Of a stretch of DNA of 64,000 nt, positions 11,671 through 26,300 are shown piece by piece. Origin of the DNA: Elmis aenea (taxonomy: Eukaryota; Arthropoda; Insecta; Coleoptera; Elmidae); contig OX393577.1 of the NCBI GenBank assembly GCA_947652605.1, forward strand, positions 55,948,108 to 56,012,107, given 5' to 3'. The translations under genes and the position numbers were made by a program. The notes beneath the pieces were generated by a model. That model searched no databases, was not told the origin of the DNA, and worked only from the letters and a program-made list of their open reading frames with translations. Each line of letters begins with the position of its first letter. Within the stretch, counting starts at the first letter, position 1.

Positions 11671-12051
11671 GAGACGAAATATTGTACTCCTAATTTTTAA
11701 CCCTGTTCTATGTTTTAACCTACAAATGTGACTTATTATGACGAGTTTACTTGTGGATGACGTCATCTAACCACGTGGTCACCGCTTTTTAAATTTGCCC
11801 GCCTCGAATGAGAAAAAGAATTAAAGGTTCGAATTTTTAGGTTGTATTTAGTGTTTAAAGATCATTATTATTTTTAAAGTAGTAATTAAATGTAGCTTTT
11901 TTATTGTGGTTCATCCAATCTTTCCTACAATTATTACTTTTCCAAGCATTAAAAACTTAATTTGTAAAAATTCATCAAAAATATTGTTAACACTAGAAAA
12001 AATCATATTTACTTACTTGATATTGTAGTTTGCAACGACTAGTCTTATGTA

Positions 12052-13936
12052 CAGGGTGGACCAAATTCTAACTTTTTACGAATCTCTGTTACTGTAATAC
12101 TTAGCGAAAATCAGATATCGCTATCTTGTGTTATTTTTTTGAGATAAGTGAGATTTTCAACACTTTCCATTTTGGCACTACAGAAAAAATATTAAATTTC
12201 ATCGTTTTTGAAAATTTAATTTATCTTTATTTGTTAAACTTGAACCAAATGCTATAGTTTTTTTTAATAAACAACATTATGCTTAATTTATGATTTTAAA
12301 ATTTTTAACGACGTTGACTTTTAAGATGTAAAGAAAACTTATATTATTTTTTTAAATGGAAACTTTTGCAGGCCATGCCTTTAGCTTTTTAGCTTTTCAT
12401 AAAAGCTTTTTTGTGTAGTCATTGTACAGGGTGGTCCAAATTCGATGGGATTGCATGGGTATCTCGGTTAATATTTAAGATAGAGAAACGGTTAAATTAC
12501 CAAAAATGTGCAGTTTTTTGAGACAAACTCAGAACCGTTTTCAAAAATATTCTATCATTTCCGGTTTTCGAGTTATTGAAGAAAAAGTGTTTTTTTGTCA
12601 TATTAATTATGTGTCATATCTCCGTTATTGTTGTAAATATCGAAAATATTTATAAAGATTATTTTTAGATATTTTTATGTTTAAAATGATTATACCAAAA
12701 CAATTTTTTTTACGCTCGCCGTTAAAAAGTTATGACACAAAATTACATTTTTTTAAATGGGAACGATATGACCTATTTAAATTCCTTATTTTTTTCTCAT
12801 TCCAAATATATAAGTGTTGATGTATTTATTTTCAATAATACACAAGTTACGAAGGTTTTTTTCGTTTTTTTTTCTAAGAAAATCATAGTAGGCTGTGAAA
12901 ACAAAAAAAAAACAAGTTGTAAAACCTTATAAAACTCATATGGTACAAGTTACCAAGGTTTTCTAAATTTGTTGTTGAGATAAACATTGTAAATATTTGA
13001 ACATAAGATAACAACAACATAGTCGGAATAATGTAGTATATTGCTGTTTATCTTAAGTTCAAAAATTTTTGATCTTTATCTCAACAACAAATTTAAAAAC
13101 CTTGGTAACTTGTACCATATGAGTTTTATAAGGTTTTACACCTTGTTTTTTTTTTGTTTTCACAGCCTACTATGATTTTCTTAGAAAAAAAAACTAAAAA
13201 ACCTTCATAACTTGCGTATTATTAAAAATAAATACATCGACCCTTATATATTTGGAATGAAGAAAAATAAGGAATTTAAATAGGTCATAGCCAACTATCG
13301 TTCCCATTTAAAAAAAGGTAGTTTGTGTCATAACTTTTTAACGGGGAGCGTAATTTTTTTTTTTAGGATAATCAAATTAAGCATAAAAATATCTAAAAAT
13401 AATCTCCATAAACTTTTTCGATATTTACAACAATAACGGAGATACGACACATTATAAATATGACAAAAAAACACTTTTTATTCAATAACTCGAAAACCGG
13501 AAATGATAGAATATTTTTGAAAACGGTTCTGAGTTTGGCTCAAAAAACTGCACATTTTTGGTAATTCAACCGTTTCTTTATCTTAAATATTAACCGAGAT
13601 ACTCATGCAATCCCATCGAATTTGGACCACCCTGTATAGACCCATTAAAAATGTTTACTTCATATCTCAAAAGTCGAGGTCGTTAAAAGTTTTTAAATGT
13701 CTCTTAAATTAAGCATAAAATTGTTAAAAAAAATCCTTTATAACATTAGGTTCTATTATAAATAAAGAAGTTATAGTAAATTTTCAAAAGCAATTAAATT
13801 TAAACTTTTGTATGTAGTGCCTAAATTAAAATTTATTTATCTTAATAAACTAACCGAAGACAATGATATCAGATTTTCGCTAACTGTTATAGTAACGGAG
13901 ATACACCTGTAAAACGTTAGAATTTGGTCCAGCCTG
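12052..13936. mobile_element. Foldback element, outer copy of a nested pair
   Basis: The left end TA-CAGGGTGGACCAAATTCTAAC and right end GTTAGAATTTGGTCCAGCCTG-TA are inverted, and complementarity continues inward about 350 bp on each side. The centre is replaced by a second palindrome at 12427-13634. No coding capacity seen. Confidence 0.85.
12427..13634. mobile_element. Foldback element nested in the 12052-13936 element
   Basis: The ends TA-CAGGGTGGTCCAAATTCGA and TCGAATTTGGACCACCCTG-TA are near-perfect inverted repeats. The arms run almost 600 bp to a centre near 13030. TA flanks both ends. Confidence 0.88.
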
Positions 13937-14354
13937 TACAAAAGAATTTTATATGACAAGTCTGAAATTTGTGGTCTCCCACACAAACACTGAATATAAA
14001 ATTTATGATAAGAAGACGATTCACTTGGCTTCCTATAACTAACTGTAGTTATTTTACCCACATCAAAGGTAAAAAAAAATAAAATTGTAACTTTGTTCTG
14101 TGATAAAAATGTTTAATTACATTTTTTTGCTATAAACTTGACACTACATACTGGTATTTAAAATAAAATTACATCACAACACATTAAAAAGAAATGCCTT
14201 AACGAGTTTGCAGTAATAACAAAAAGCAGCAACAAATGCAGTTATGAAATAATCGTTAAAACAAATAATCTTCTCATAAAAAATTGTGTCTAAACCGCAT
14301 TCATTTAAAATTAAAAGGTTTTTGACTAAAATATAAAACGTCTGTTAAAAATAA
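13937..14354. other. Downstream flank of TPX2, no gene seen
   Basis: AT-rich sequence between the foldback and the last TPX2 codon; it probably holds the TPX2 3' UTR. Confidence 0.4.
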
Positions 14355-17300
14355 TTAGTTTTCTTTGTTTTTTGAAACGAAATTAGGACTTTTAGGATCA
14401 GTTAATTCTTTTGTTCCTACGTGTGGTACTTCTTTGTATTGGCGTATGGGCTTGGCTTTAAATTGCGCTTGTTTTCGAAGGACAATCTTTTCCTTCTCTT
14501 CTAACAGCATTCTCGCTTGTTCTTGCTGTAAAAACAAATAATAAAATAAATAAACAGGGTTTTTAATTTATAGTGAATAAGATAAAAGTTCAAGAAATTA
14601 TTGAACATTAGTAGTAGTGGCTTTTGTTTGTGAAAAATAAAACTTTAGGGAAATCAATAAATTAAATGTTAACTTTGAATTAATGCAAAAAAAAGTCGTT
14701 TTATAATTTTTGACACATTGTGCGATGGATGTTTTATTTAAGGGGCCACACATACACCTCTACGGGGTTCTAAAAACTGTTTTTTTAAAAATATTTTTAT
14801 TTTATGGTACACATAACCATTTAATTATATTTTTTGAAAATTTCAACAACAAATTCCCAAAATTGTTGAAGTTACAGCCGATCAAGCGCCCCTTAGTGCG
14901 CAGGTATACCCGTTATACCAATTGGCATAGTTAGCCTCCAGTTTTAGGGCGGGCTACAGCCCCAAGTGACTAACATTTACCTTAAATAGTACAGCGGCGT
15001 AGTGCCCCGGGCGCAGAGCTGGGCATTACTTAAGTATTTTTTTACTTCAGTACTTTTCCGGTACTTAAAGACTTGTACTGCAGTACATTTTAAAATTAGA
15101 TACTTAGGACTTAAATCTCAAGTACTTCGGTGAAAATACTGGTACTTATTACTTGTATTAGTACTTCAGTACCAAACAAATTACTTAAGTACTTTGGTAA
15201 GATACTGCAGTACAGTGCAAAGTACTTAAGTACTTAAAAGGTCTGTTCCAACAGGGCTATTACAATCCAATAAACTATCAGTATAAGGATTCTGCGCACT
15301 ATCGATATAGCGTGCCATTAAAGACTATAATGGCACGCTATATCGATAGTGCGCAAAATCCTGATAGCTTATTGGATTGTAATAGCCCTGTTGGAACAGA
15401 CTGTTAGTGAACACAAGTACTTTTTAAGATATTAAGTTTTATAAGATAGGAACTGTGGTTTTCAACGTGTTAAAACTTGTCTAAAGTTTTAAACACAACC
15501 CGCATCGGGGTGCATAGAATAGCTACAATTAAAAAGGTTGTGTGTGTGTAGTAATATGGACAACAGTTTTATTAAATAAAAATTAAACTCTTTAAGAGAA
15601 ATCTTATCCTACAACATTTATTGTATTGTGAACAATTCTTTCATTTTTGACACTAAATTACTAAAATTTGTATAGTTAATTACTGATTTGAACCATGTAT
15701 ATTTTTCTTGTACGTCTCATGTATAACGTTTTGTTTTTCATTAATATAATGATAAGAGCGACACTAGAGCACATTTACTATGAACATTTCTGCTAAATTT
15801 CTATACCAGGTGATTCAGTTTGACTGTCGCACCCCTTAAACTTTTTAATTATTGAAAATAACCTCAACAAACCTTATATTTTTGGAAACGGCGACAAATT
15901 CTCTATTAAGTGATGTGCATTTGTCATCTCTACGATGACGTATGTCAAATCCGTGATAGGCAACTGTTTTTTTTTTAAATTACATAGTATACATTTTTTG
16001 GTTGATTTGGATAGAGAATTTAATTCTGAATTCGACCATTTATTAAAAAAGTATGCATACATAAAAAAAAATTCGAGAAAAATCAGTTCACAGTTTATTA
16101 AAATTATAGCTAATAGTCTATTTAACATAACAAAAACGATCAAATCTTAAAAATTATACTATAACTATCAATGGAGTGTATTAAAAATTAATTTAACAAA
16201 ATAATAAACACTGACATAAGAAATGTATTCAAGCAGTTACAAATAGAGGCCAACTGGGTTTGGAAGCGGGGGGTGGTCACTTTGAATATATTAAAGTCTA
16301 ATTTTTATGTCAACGTTTATTATTTGTTTTTATTTTTATCAAAAATTAATTTTTAATACATTTCCATTAATAGTCATAATATAATTTTCAAGATTTGATC
16401 GTTTTTTGTTATGTTAAATAGACTGTTTGCTACAATTTGAATAAACTTTAAACTGATTTTTCTCGAAAAATTTCTTATGTATGCATACTTTTTTAATCCA
16501 TGGTCGGATTCAGAATTAAATTCTCTATCCGAATCAACAAAAACATGTATACTAGGTATGTAAATTAAAAAAAAAAAAAAAAACAGTTGCCTATCGTGGA
16601 TTTGACATACGTCATAGTAGAGATAACAAATGCACATCACTTAATAGAGAATTTGTCGCCGTTTCCAAAAATATAAGGTTTGTTGGGGTTATTTTCAATA
16701 ATTAAAAGTTTTAGGGGTGCGACAGTCAAACCGAATCACCTGGTATAGAAATTTAGCAGAAATGTTCATAGTAAATGTGCTCTAGTGTCGCTCTCATCAT
16801 TATATTAATGAAAAACAAAACGTTTTCAAAATTAATTAACAGTATATAATAATGAAACCTATACAGGGTGTAGACTTGGATCACGCAACACAGCAATTTC
16901 AATGGTACAATTTTAAATATATTATCTCCCCTAATTATTTTAGAAAAAAAGTGCAAATAGGTTTTTTGTAGAGACAAAAATTCTGTATCTATAAATGTAA
17001 TCAATATTAATTTTTAGTTTTCCAATAACTGAAAATTAAGCAAATTACAAAACGCATTTTGACAAAAATCTGTACTGCTTTGGAATTATGCTATAACAAC
17101 TGCCCAGCCTAGTGTCACTTATACTGTCACTTTGACCCGAAGTTTATTCTTAATTAAAAATAATTTCGTGAGGGTAGGGGGTAATCTGATTTTTAAAAAA
17201 ATGAAAAATAGAAAATTTTCTGCCATAAAACTGTAATTTTGGCTGATGGTAAACGGTAAAGTACTCTACATTATCTCACTTTACATTAAAACACGCTTGA

Positions 17301-20300
17301 AAAAAAAACGGAGCATTTTATCCCCTCCACTTTTTTTTGGTGTCGATCTATGCTTGTTTTTTGAAAAATCAAGCAACCCTTATTTAGAGGGGCGGTAAAT
17401 TGAGGGATTGCCCCGGGCAGCACAAATTCTAGTTACTCTACAGCAATTACCTTGCGTTCAATTATTTTTGGTCTTAAGCTTGCATTTTTTAGGCCAGGGC
17501 CAAGGGTAGGCTCAGTGCCCCCTTAACTACGCTTTAACTCGAATTTATTTTAGCCGCGAAAATGGGGGTGCAAACTCCAAAATACGCCATTTTCAATACT
17601 AAATAAGTGCATGTATAGCTGTGAGACATTGTTGCAAGACGCATTCACAGTCTTGGCAACAGCGACAGATGTTGACTATTGCCAGATCCAAGTTTAAAGG
17701 CGAAGAGCGGGGGTAAGTTCGCGCAGCAGACGCCACAATATGGTCCACAGACTCCCAAACCATAGGCGGGTATACATTATTATAAACGTATTACAAAAAA
17801 TTTAAAGATAAAATATACTTGACACATTTTTACAAAAAATAACTATAAACATGTTAGTAATAAATTAGTTTTAATAAAAATCACACATTAAAGCTCTCTT
17901 GCAGAAATGCAAATCCAGTTGCAAGATATTTAATAAAGACGATAAGCAAATTTTAATTTAACTTATTTGTATTCACAAATGCATCACGTTTATTTATTCG
18001 TCATCACTTGAATCGCTTTCAAATTCACTATCACTGTCCCCAAGACTGATAATAAGTTCCTCACTTTGAGTATCAATAGTCAGTTCCTTATCTAAATACT
18101 TATCTTCAATTATTCGAACATGTTCACAGCGCTTTTTCCAATCATCAGGTGAAATGGCATTAAATTCTTCTTCTGCAATTGATCTTGCATCGTCAAGTTT
18201 AAAACTAACATTTTTTTTTGCTACGTTATTCTTAACAGTAGCCCAAATTAATTCTATGGGGTTTAAATCCGGATGGTATGGAGGCAATCGTAGCACAGTG
18301 TGTCCATGTTTGTTTAAAAGAATATCAAATTTATAGGTCTTATGACGGTCTTTATTGGTTTTGATGAGGTGATACAGTTGAGGCTTATACATCTTGGGAT
18401 CAAACCTTATGTTTTTGTTCATAAGCCACTTCACCATATCACATTTTCTACTATTAGACGAAGGGGCAGGATTGACTTGTACGTTATGGTATGATGCGTT
18501 ATCCGTGACAACAACTGATTCGGGTGGTAAATTCGGAATTAATTTTTCTTTTAACCATTTACCATAATTTTCTGAGTTCATGTCATTATGGTAATCCCCA
18601 GTCTTCAATCCAGATTTAAAAATTAACAGGCAATTCGGTATGAACCCCATTTCTCCTCCAGCGTGCACTATTATTAATCGATTGCCCTTACCAATGTTAC
18701 CAAATAGACCTTTTTCACTATTGTCAGTCCAACTTTTTGAAGTCGTGTGTCCGCTGTGGATATACGTTTCATCCAAATACACAATTGGACGTTGCTGGTT
18801 TCTAAAATATTTAATATTTTTCAAAATAACGGGCCATAACGGACCTTATTTATCACAGGTATACAATAACCAGTTGGAGGGAAAATTGTACATGTTCAAA
18901 AATAACTGTTTCGTCTGTCCGTACTATCTATACGAAAAACTTAACCATGGCATAATAGCAGTAGTTATTGAATTGTAGGACTATGCAAAATTCAAAAATT
19001 ATCATTCCTACAAATAGAAATAAAGGTTGACGGCGTTAATAATAAGTATCGTTTTCAAAAATAAAAATTTTACCAATAAAATAGGGTTCTCTCTGCGTTT
19101 GTTGCTTTATAATTTGAAAGTCGTTGTAAAGTTCTACGTGTTTTTAAGACAATTAAAAAATATTTATCTAGCATAATGTTGTACAATTACTAGTCATTTC
19201 AATTTTACCAAAACATTTAATTTTCTTGATTTTATAATATAAAGAAAGTTAATTGAAATCAATGTTATTAATATTACTTAAAATACTAGAATAAACGGCT
19301 TTTTCATTAGCAGATAGCTTACGCGCCATATTACTATGTAAAATAACGCATTTTACTATTACTATAGTATCGGGTAATATCCATATCACTTTACGAAAAT
19401 GGAACAGATATGTGAGAAACAGGTACAGCCTTGGAAGTATAATATGTTATACCTATTATCGTAAAATAACCCTTTTTAAATTCCGTAACGGTACGCCACT
19501 GTATACCAAAACAACTAAGTAAGTAGGTGTGTTTAATTCCAATTGTGTTTAGTGCGCACCCCCACCCTTCGCCTTTAAACTTGGATCTGGCAATACCACA
19601 CGCGTTTCTGTGTTAAATTTTCACATTTTATAAAAAAAAGCATTTCCTTTCAAATGTACATAATTATTTTTCTGTAAAATAAATTTTACTGCATAGAAAT
19701 AATTATTAAAATTCACGCTATATTTCCTCATCCTCGATGTATGTAGCACCTTGAAAAAAATTGACAAACAAGACATTTCATTGCAATTTACCTGTCTTTT
19801 GTATTCTTCCACTGTCTCTTCTTTTTCTTTCAACTTCTTATCAAATTCCAGGCGTTGTTTAGCCCGGTAATCTGTATTAAGGTCAAACGGTGTTATTTCA
19901 GTTAAAGTACGTTCAATCTTCTTTGGTTCAAAAGGTTTTATCCCCAACACCTTCGCTGGCTTAGCTTTGAAAACGTGATTTTCGACGACACTTTCATTGC
20001 TTTTATGCTGAAAAATCAAAAAAGTTGTTAAATGGTCGTGTAAAAATCGGATAAAACTTACAGACGATAATGTGCCATTCATATGATGATATTCAGTTTT
20101 ACGGATTGGTGATTTGAATATGGATTTGGGCAAAGGCCGAGCATGAAATTCCCTGGCCTGTTTTTCCTTTAATAAAATCTGTAAAATATGACATTTTTCG
20201 TCATATAACAAGTACAACATTAATATACACAAATAAATCACTGCTCTTTCAACGAATAAAGTTGACAACAAACAGCGAAGTATTGAGTTTTCAAAGCATA

Positions 20301-23300
20301 AAGCTAGTAAAAAAAAAAAAAGTTGCCTTTGAATTTTCATCGCAAACTTTTCGGGCAACGCAATAATGAAACAACACTCACTTTATGAATTTAATATTAT
20401 ATATTACCTTATTTATTTGTTCTTCTTTTCTTTTTTGTAACTCTTTATCACGTAATTCAAAACTGAACGGCTTTAGCTTTGTTCCAGTAAGCTTTGTTTG
20501 CAATATGGATTCGTTATTTGCCCTTGGTGCCTGATAAACAAATGATAATTGTTTAAGTAACACTGTAGTTACCAATAACTTATAACATACCTCAACTTTA
20601 GGTTGTTCTAAAGATTTGTAGCGCTTCATTAACTTAGGTGTCACTGGCGCTGTACAAACCGATCGTTTCTCGATTGGTTTTAGCTTTTCGAAAATACCTT
20701 TCGGTATTGGTTGAGCGTGGAACTCAAAAACGGCTTCTTTAACCTCCTACATCATAAAAAAAAAAACAACCTGAGTGATCATAGTTACACTTTATCCTTT
20801 ATTAACTACATATGAATATAAACTACCACCGATTGCTAAGTCAAGTTTTAATTTTTGGTAGAGAACTAGAAATCGACAAGTGATAACAGATTTAAAAGTA
20901 AATACTTTTGGCTTTTATTACTTTATAATTTTTTTTCTATTATAAATAATACAGTTTTACAATGATTCGAAATAACTAGAGATCCAGTTATTAAAACTAC
21001 ATAAAAGCTTAACATTTGAATGATATACTTACACAATAGTTGGATTTAAAAGTCATACATGTCGATGTAATTTGTTAAGAATCATGGCCTATTATGTATA
21101 TTCTGTATTGCAACAATTAATTTTAAGCATATAATTATGATATAAAGCAATTACAAGTTATTAAAGTTCATGATCATGTTGAAAAAAACAATTGTCGAAT
21201 AAGTACCTATGGAAATTACAGTAAGAGTGCTGCCGAATCTACATGTGTATGTAGCTAAAGTAAGTTGCTAAATCACGTAAGTGAATTTAGCATTTAGCTA
21301 CTTGCAATGTGTGAACAGTTTCGTTTTGTATTTGTGCAGTGGGTGTAGACCACACATGTATTGTGTAAACACTCACTAAACCAAACTTTTAATAAGTTTA
21401 GCTCAGTGTTTACCAACCTCTTTTAAATTATGCCCCACCTCAGCGCCTCAAGATTTTAATGCCCCCTCTAGCATAATAGTCAAACAAATTTCGAAAAAGG
21501 AGAATGCAAATAGATACTTTAAATAAGCGTTATGGCAGAAGTTGATATGTCACTTTTTCATGTTTTTGAGAAATCAAAAAAATAACCTTCAGACGTTATT
21601 ATAAAATCATTAAATGTAAGTATTTAATCACAAGTTAGTTTAGTAAATGGTTATATTCATACTTTGATAGCTACCTGTTTTCAATCAAAATATTCTTTAA
21701 TCTGGGGGTGGGGGGACGAGGATGACACCTACATAGTACCGTCCACAAAGTCTTTTACATTTTTTCATGTAATTATAAAACTTGAAAGTTTCTGTGTTTG
21801 AAAATTGGAGGAAAGGATACAAACTGCATGCCCTTTAGTTTGACAAAAGCTCAGAACTTGAATTTTTATAAAAACTTTGATTTTTTTAAATTCAGGTGGC
21901 TCATGACACCCCATAGATTGAGCCACATGATAATAAAGTGCAAATTTGATGCTCTACTGCAAATTTAGCCCCCAACTGAGGCAAAATGAGCCACCCACAG
22001 TGTTTTAAAAAAAACTGTGACTTTACCTATAGAATATCAAAAAATATATAAATCACTGATATTTTCTCAAAAATTTGCACCTTACGGAATAACCAGACTT
22101 GGCATAAGCAGAGCTGGGCAAGTACTGGCCAAAAAGTACTTAAGTCTTCAGTACTTATGAGAAGTACTTGGATTTTAAGTACCAGTACCGCTATTTTTAA
22201 AAGTAGTGATTCTTAAGTACAAGTACTTGCAAAAAGTACTTAAGTATTTCTCAAGTACTTTTCAAGTACTTTTTGCAGATATTATTTATTAAATTATTGT
22301 ATAACTATCTAGCGAGTGTGTCCAAGAAAATATTTAAAACAAAATGTAATAACGCATATGTAGGTACATAAAATTTTCTTATACAATTTGCTTTGTAACT
22401 ACAGTCTTTAGATGTACCCACTTGTATTTAAAGTTTTATGAATGAAGTGCTATCTTTTAACAAAAGTTGAAATATACATATCTATTTATTAATAACAAGC
22501 AACAACAATAAAAAATATTGCTGTTTATGGTAAAGAATATATAAGAAATTGTTATTTGATAAGAATTTTATACTGTATTGTGGGTTTTGATTAAAATTTA
22601 GAATTGTTTTCTATCATTTGTAAAATTTCGATTGAAGTTAAAATTTTTGTTTAGTTTATTATTTTAACCGTGGTCACATACAAAGTGAATGAATTGCTAT
22701 AGTACTTACATATAAAACAAACCAAAATAATACGTCGAAATATAAATTTTATTTTTATATAACCAAATAAAAAATTGGTACATAATAAAAAATAGATAAT
22801 TTTAATTTTTAAATGAAAGTGCCAAGTACTTGCGAAAAAACAAATGTTATATAATATTCACATCTCACACAAAATACAACATATTTTTGAAACATAAACG
22901 ATATAAAATGTTATGTAGGTACCTAGATATTTATTATTATCGTTTGAATATATTTTCTAGTTAGGTTTTAACATTGTCTTCTATTGCACTGAACCATCTT
23001 AACTTAAACTTTGGTAATGTCACTGTAGCAACAATTGCGTCGTTCATTTCTGGATTTAAATTATAATAGTTTTAAAAAATTGCGTAAACTGTTGATAATT
23101 GAAGCATTTAAAATTATTGTTGTATGTTTTAAATTTGACTTTAAGTTATACTAAACTTCATAAATATACCGAATACATCCGTAGTATGTTGACTGTTTTC
23201 CTTGCAATAGATCAATATTGTTGCTGCAAGAGGTTCCATGATTAAGTAGTATTCTTCTAAGTATTCGGTATTAATATCTTTAATAGCATTTTTAATTTCT

Positions 23301-26300
23301 AATTTCCCAAACAAAATTTTTAGCATATTTTTGGGCGAGTTCAATAAAATATTTAATAAAACTGTTGTCCGTATTACTACACACACTACCTTTTTAACTG
23401 TAGCTATTCTATGCACTCCAATGCGGGTTGTGTTTAAAACTTTAGACAAGTTTTAACACGTTGAAAACCACAGTTCCTATCTTATAAAACCTAATATCTT
23501 AAAAAGTACCTGTGTCTACTAAAAGTACTTAAGTACTTTGCACTGTACTGCAGTATTTTACAAAGTACTTAAGTAATTTTTGTGGTACTGAAGTACTAAT
23601 ACAAGTACTAAGTACCAGTATTTCACCGAAGTACTTGAGATTCAAGTCTTAAGTACCTAATTTTAAAATGTGCTGCAGTACCAGTCTTAAGTACCGGAAA
23701 AGTACTTGAAAAAGTACGGAAGTACAAAAATACTTAGTAATGCCCAGCTCTGAGCATAAGTAGGAATACATTTGGTGAATTCTAACCCACTTATAAAGAA
23801 AGAGCACGAAAGGTTGTCCAAAAATGCTTTATTAGGAAGTATCAATATACACAGCTATTAATCAAACAAATTTCTTGTCAAGTGGTTCAAGTCACCCCGC
23901 GTGACGGTAACACATATCAGCTTTTGCCATTTCAAAAATTTTCAGTATTTAAGAAATGTGTGGTGACAACCAAAATTTGTTTGGAAGTTGTGCTTTCTAT
24001 AACTTTTTACACAATTTGTATTATTTAAAATTTTGAAATTTAATACAGGGTGTTTGTTACTTTCGATCGAATTCGTTGAATTCTTAAATACTACATCGCT
24101 CAAAATTTTCGAGAAAAAAATTAATTACTTGAAAACGGTTAATTTTAGGCCTATATGACCTTTCAAATTTTATAAAGTACATACAATTAAACAGGAATCC
24201 AAAAATGTAATAATATACAGGGTGTTCTATTTAAAATAACTAGCTTGGTTGCCATAGCAAACAAAACAAAATCGAGTACACCATAAGGCGCAAAAAAGAT
24301 AGCCATGCATCTTTTATAAAAAACATTTTGTTGTTAAATCAATATTTTAGAAGATAAAAGCGGTATTTCATACTTTTTTATGTTAAAATTTAAATTTTTT
24401 TTATAAACTTTGAAGGTCTATAACTCGATAACCATCGAGTTTTGGACTATGGTTTATATAACATTTTTTGCTTAAATTGACTCAAGGAACATGCTTCTTA
24501 AGTTTGGCCATTACGTAAAGTATGTATGTAGACATAGGCAATACCAAATAAGTGACATATCATGTTTTGCCCACCTGAGTTTTTACAGATTAAAACATAT
24601 CAATATTTGCCAGTGCCTCTTCTGTAAAATTTTGACTTATCGAATTGTGCCAACTTATGAAAACCCCTTTTAAAAAGACATATCAACTGAAAACTAAAAA
24701 ATGAAAATTTTGGACATATCAACTTCTGCCATAACAACACTTATATGTAAAAATGACTTTCTTCAGTTAATATAAATTATATATTACACTATGTATATTA
24801 TTTGCCCCCCAAAATAGTTAAATTACCCCCTGTGGGGCCTACGCCCCACCTTGGAAAACACTGGTTTAGTTAGCTACTTGATTAGTAACTCTACTTTTTA
24901 GCTACTATACACATGTAAATTCGATATAATGGGAGTATTTCTATTTTCTAGATTAAAATAATAAATTTTAACCAAAAAAATGGATCATTTTACAAATAAA
25001 ATTTGAGTATACAGAGTGTCCCAGCCAAGACGAATTATTCGAAAGCTCTGTTACAGGTAAAAATAAAAAAAAAAGTTTGGAATAAAAGTGGTTTGTGTCA
25101 TTTATTACATAACCTAAATTAATTTTCAACTAGTGTTTTGTTTTTGGGCACCGATACGTAACTTAATTAAAAAAAAAAAATAGAACGTCCTATATTTTGT
25201 AATTTTAAGAGGCAAAATTACATTTTTTGGACCTAAACTCAATCGTTTTTGAGTTATTTAAGTTTACATGAAAATATTGACAGTAACAAAACTCAAAAAA
25301 TATAAATAGCCTAGGGCTGTGCAACTGGTGGTCCACGCAGGGCCGGCCCTAGGGGGGGCAGGGTGTGCACCGCACACGGCCCCGCGCTAGCCGTCTAGGG
25401 TGCTTTTTTTTAGATCACCAGCCTGTTTTTTTAGTTTTTTAGTAACATTTTACTTTAACTCGGCCCTTTTTCAAAATATCCGGCCTCGCATTTGTTTTCG
25501 CACACGGTCCCGCAAACCCTAGGACCGGTTTTGGGTCCACGATAGAACTTTTGTGGCCCCCAAACATCTTACGAAAAATCATTGAACTTAATCCTTTATT
25601 CCAGTGTTTCCCGAACTTTTGACATCTGTGTACCCCTTCTACAATTTTCGTAACACTGAGTACCCCTCATTAAAAAAAATTAAAATAAAAAACGAAAAAT
25701 AAAATTTATATTATAAATAAAATTCATTATAATCGCGTACCCCCACCAAACTCTTCCCGTACCCCCAGTGGTGGGAAACACTGCTTTATTCGATACATAC
25801 ATACAGCTTTGTTTCGCCTATCAGAGATATACTCAGTAATAGCCCACTAAAACTTTGGAGAAAAAAATGATCCACACTCATATGGAAGTTGGACAGCCCT
25901 GACTTAGCCAAATCATTTTTTGTAAATACGTTGTTATAGATGAAAAATATGGGTTTAATTTACGTAATTTTTTTAAGATTAAAAAAAAATCTGATTTGGT
26001 AAAAATTTAATTTTTGACTTACCTTTTTAGGAGGTACTTCTGTGAGATGGAATGGTTGTAGCACAGTACTCTTTTTTATTGGAACATGTACAGGTACGAC
26101 AGGACCATGTAGAATCTTACTATTTACAGGAAGAGCTTTAATTTTAAACCTAAAATTTTACGTTTGAAAATAAATCAACACACAAAATTAGGGCAGTAAT
26201 AAGTATTTAGTGCTGTTCTTAGTAAAGGATCTTCACTAAATTATTTAACACAGGTTCTATTACAGTATTAAAAACAACGACTTACTTTTTAGCTTCCTCA

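Larger units (their letters stand above)
21404..24863. mobile_element. Outer hAT element (3460 bp) in a TPX2 intron
   Basis: The ends CAGTGTTTACCAACCTCTTT and ...ACCTTGGAAAACACTG are inverted. The 8-bp flanks GTTTAGCT (21396-21403) and GTTTAGTT (24864-24871) differ by one base, as in an old hAT target duplication. The copy is interrupted by another hAT at 22109-23752. No intact transposase. Confidence 0.8.
25312..25901. mobile_element. hAT-type MITE, host of two smaller hAT MITEs
   Basis: The left end TAGGGCTGTGCAACTGG and right end GAAGTTGGACAGCCCTG are inverted. Flanks AAATAGCC and ACTTAGCC (25304-25311 and 25902-25909) match at 6 of 8. It contains the MITEs at 25338-25533 and 25602-25783. 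Confidence 0.65.

Noticed and set aside
11671..11766. N-terminal extension of COX19 to an upstream ATG
   Set aside because: COX19 is imported without a cleaved presequence, and the extension lacks similarity to the family; it is more likely 5' UTR.
22109..23752. Repeated GTACTT motifs taken as a CRISPR-like array
   Set aside because: Spacing is irregular, there are no unique equal-length spacers, and the motifs belong to the subterminal regions of a hAT element in a eukaryotic genome.
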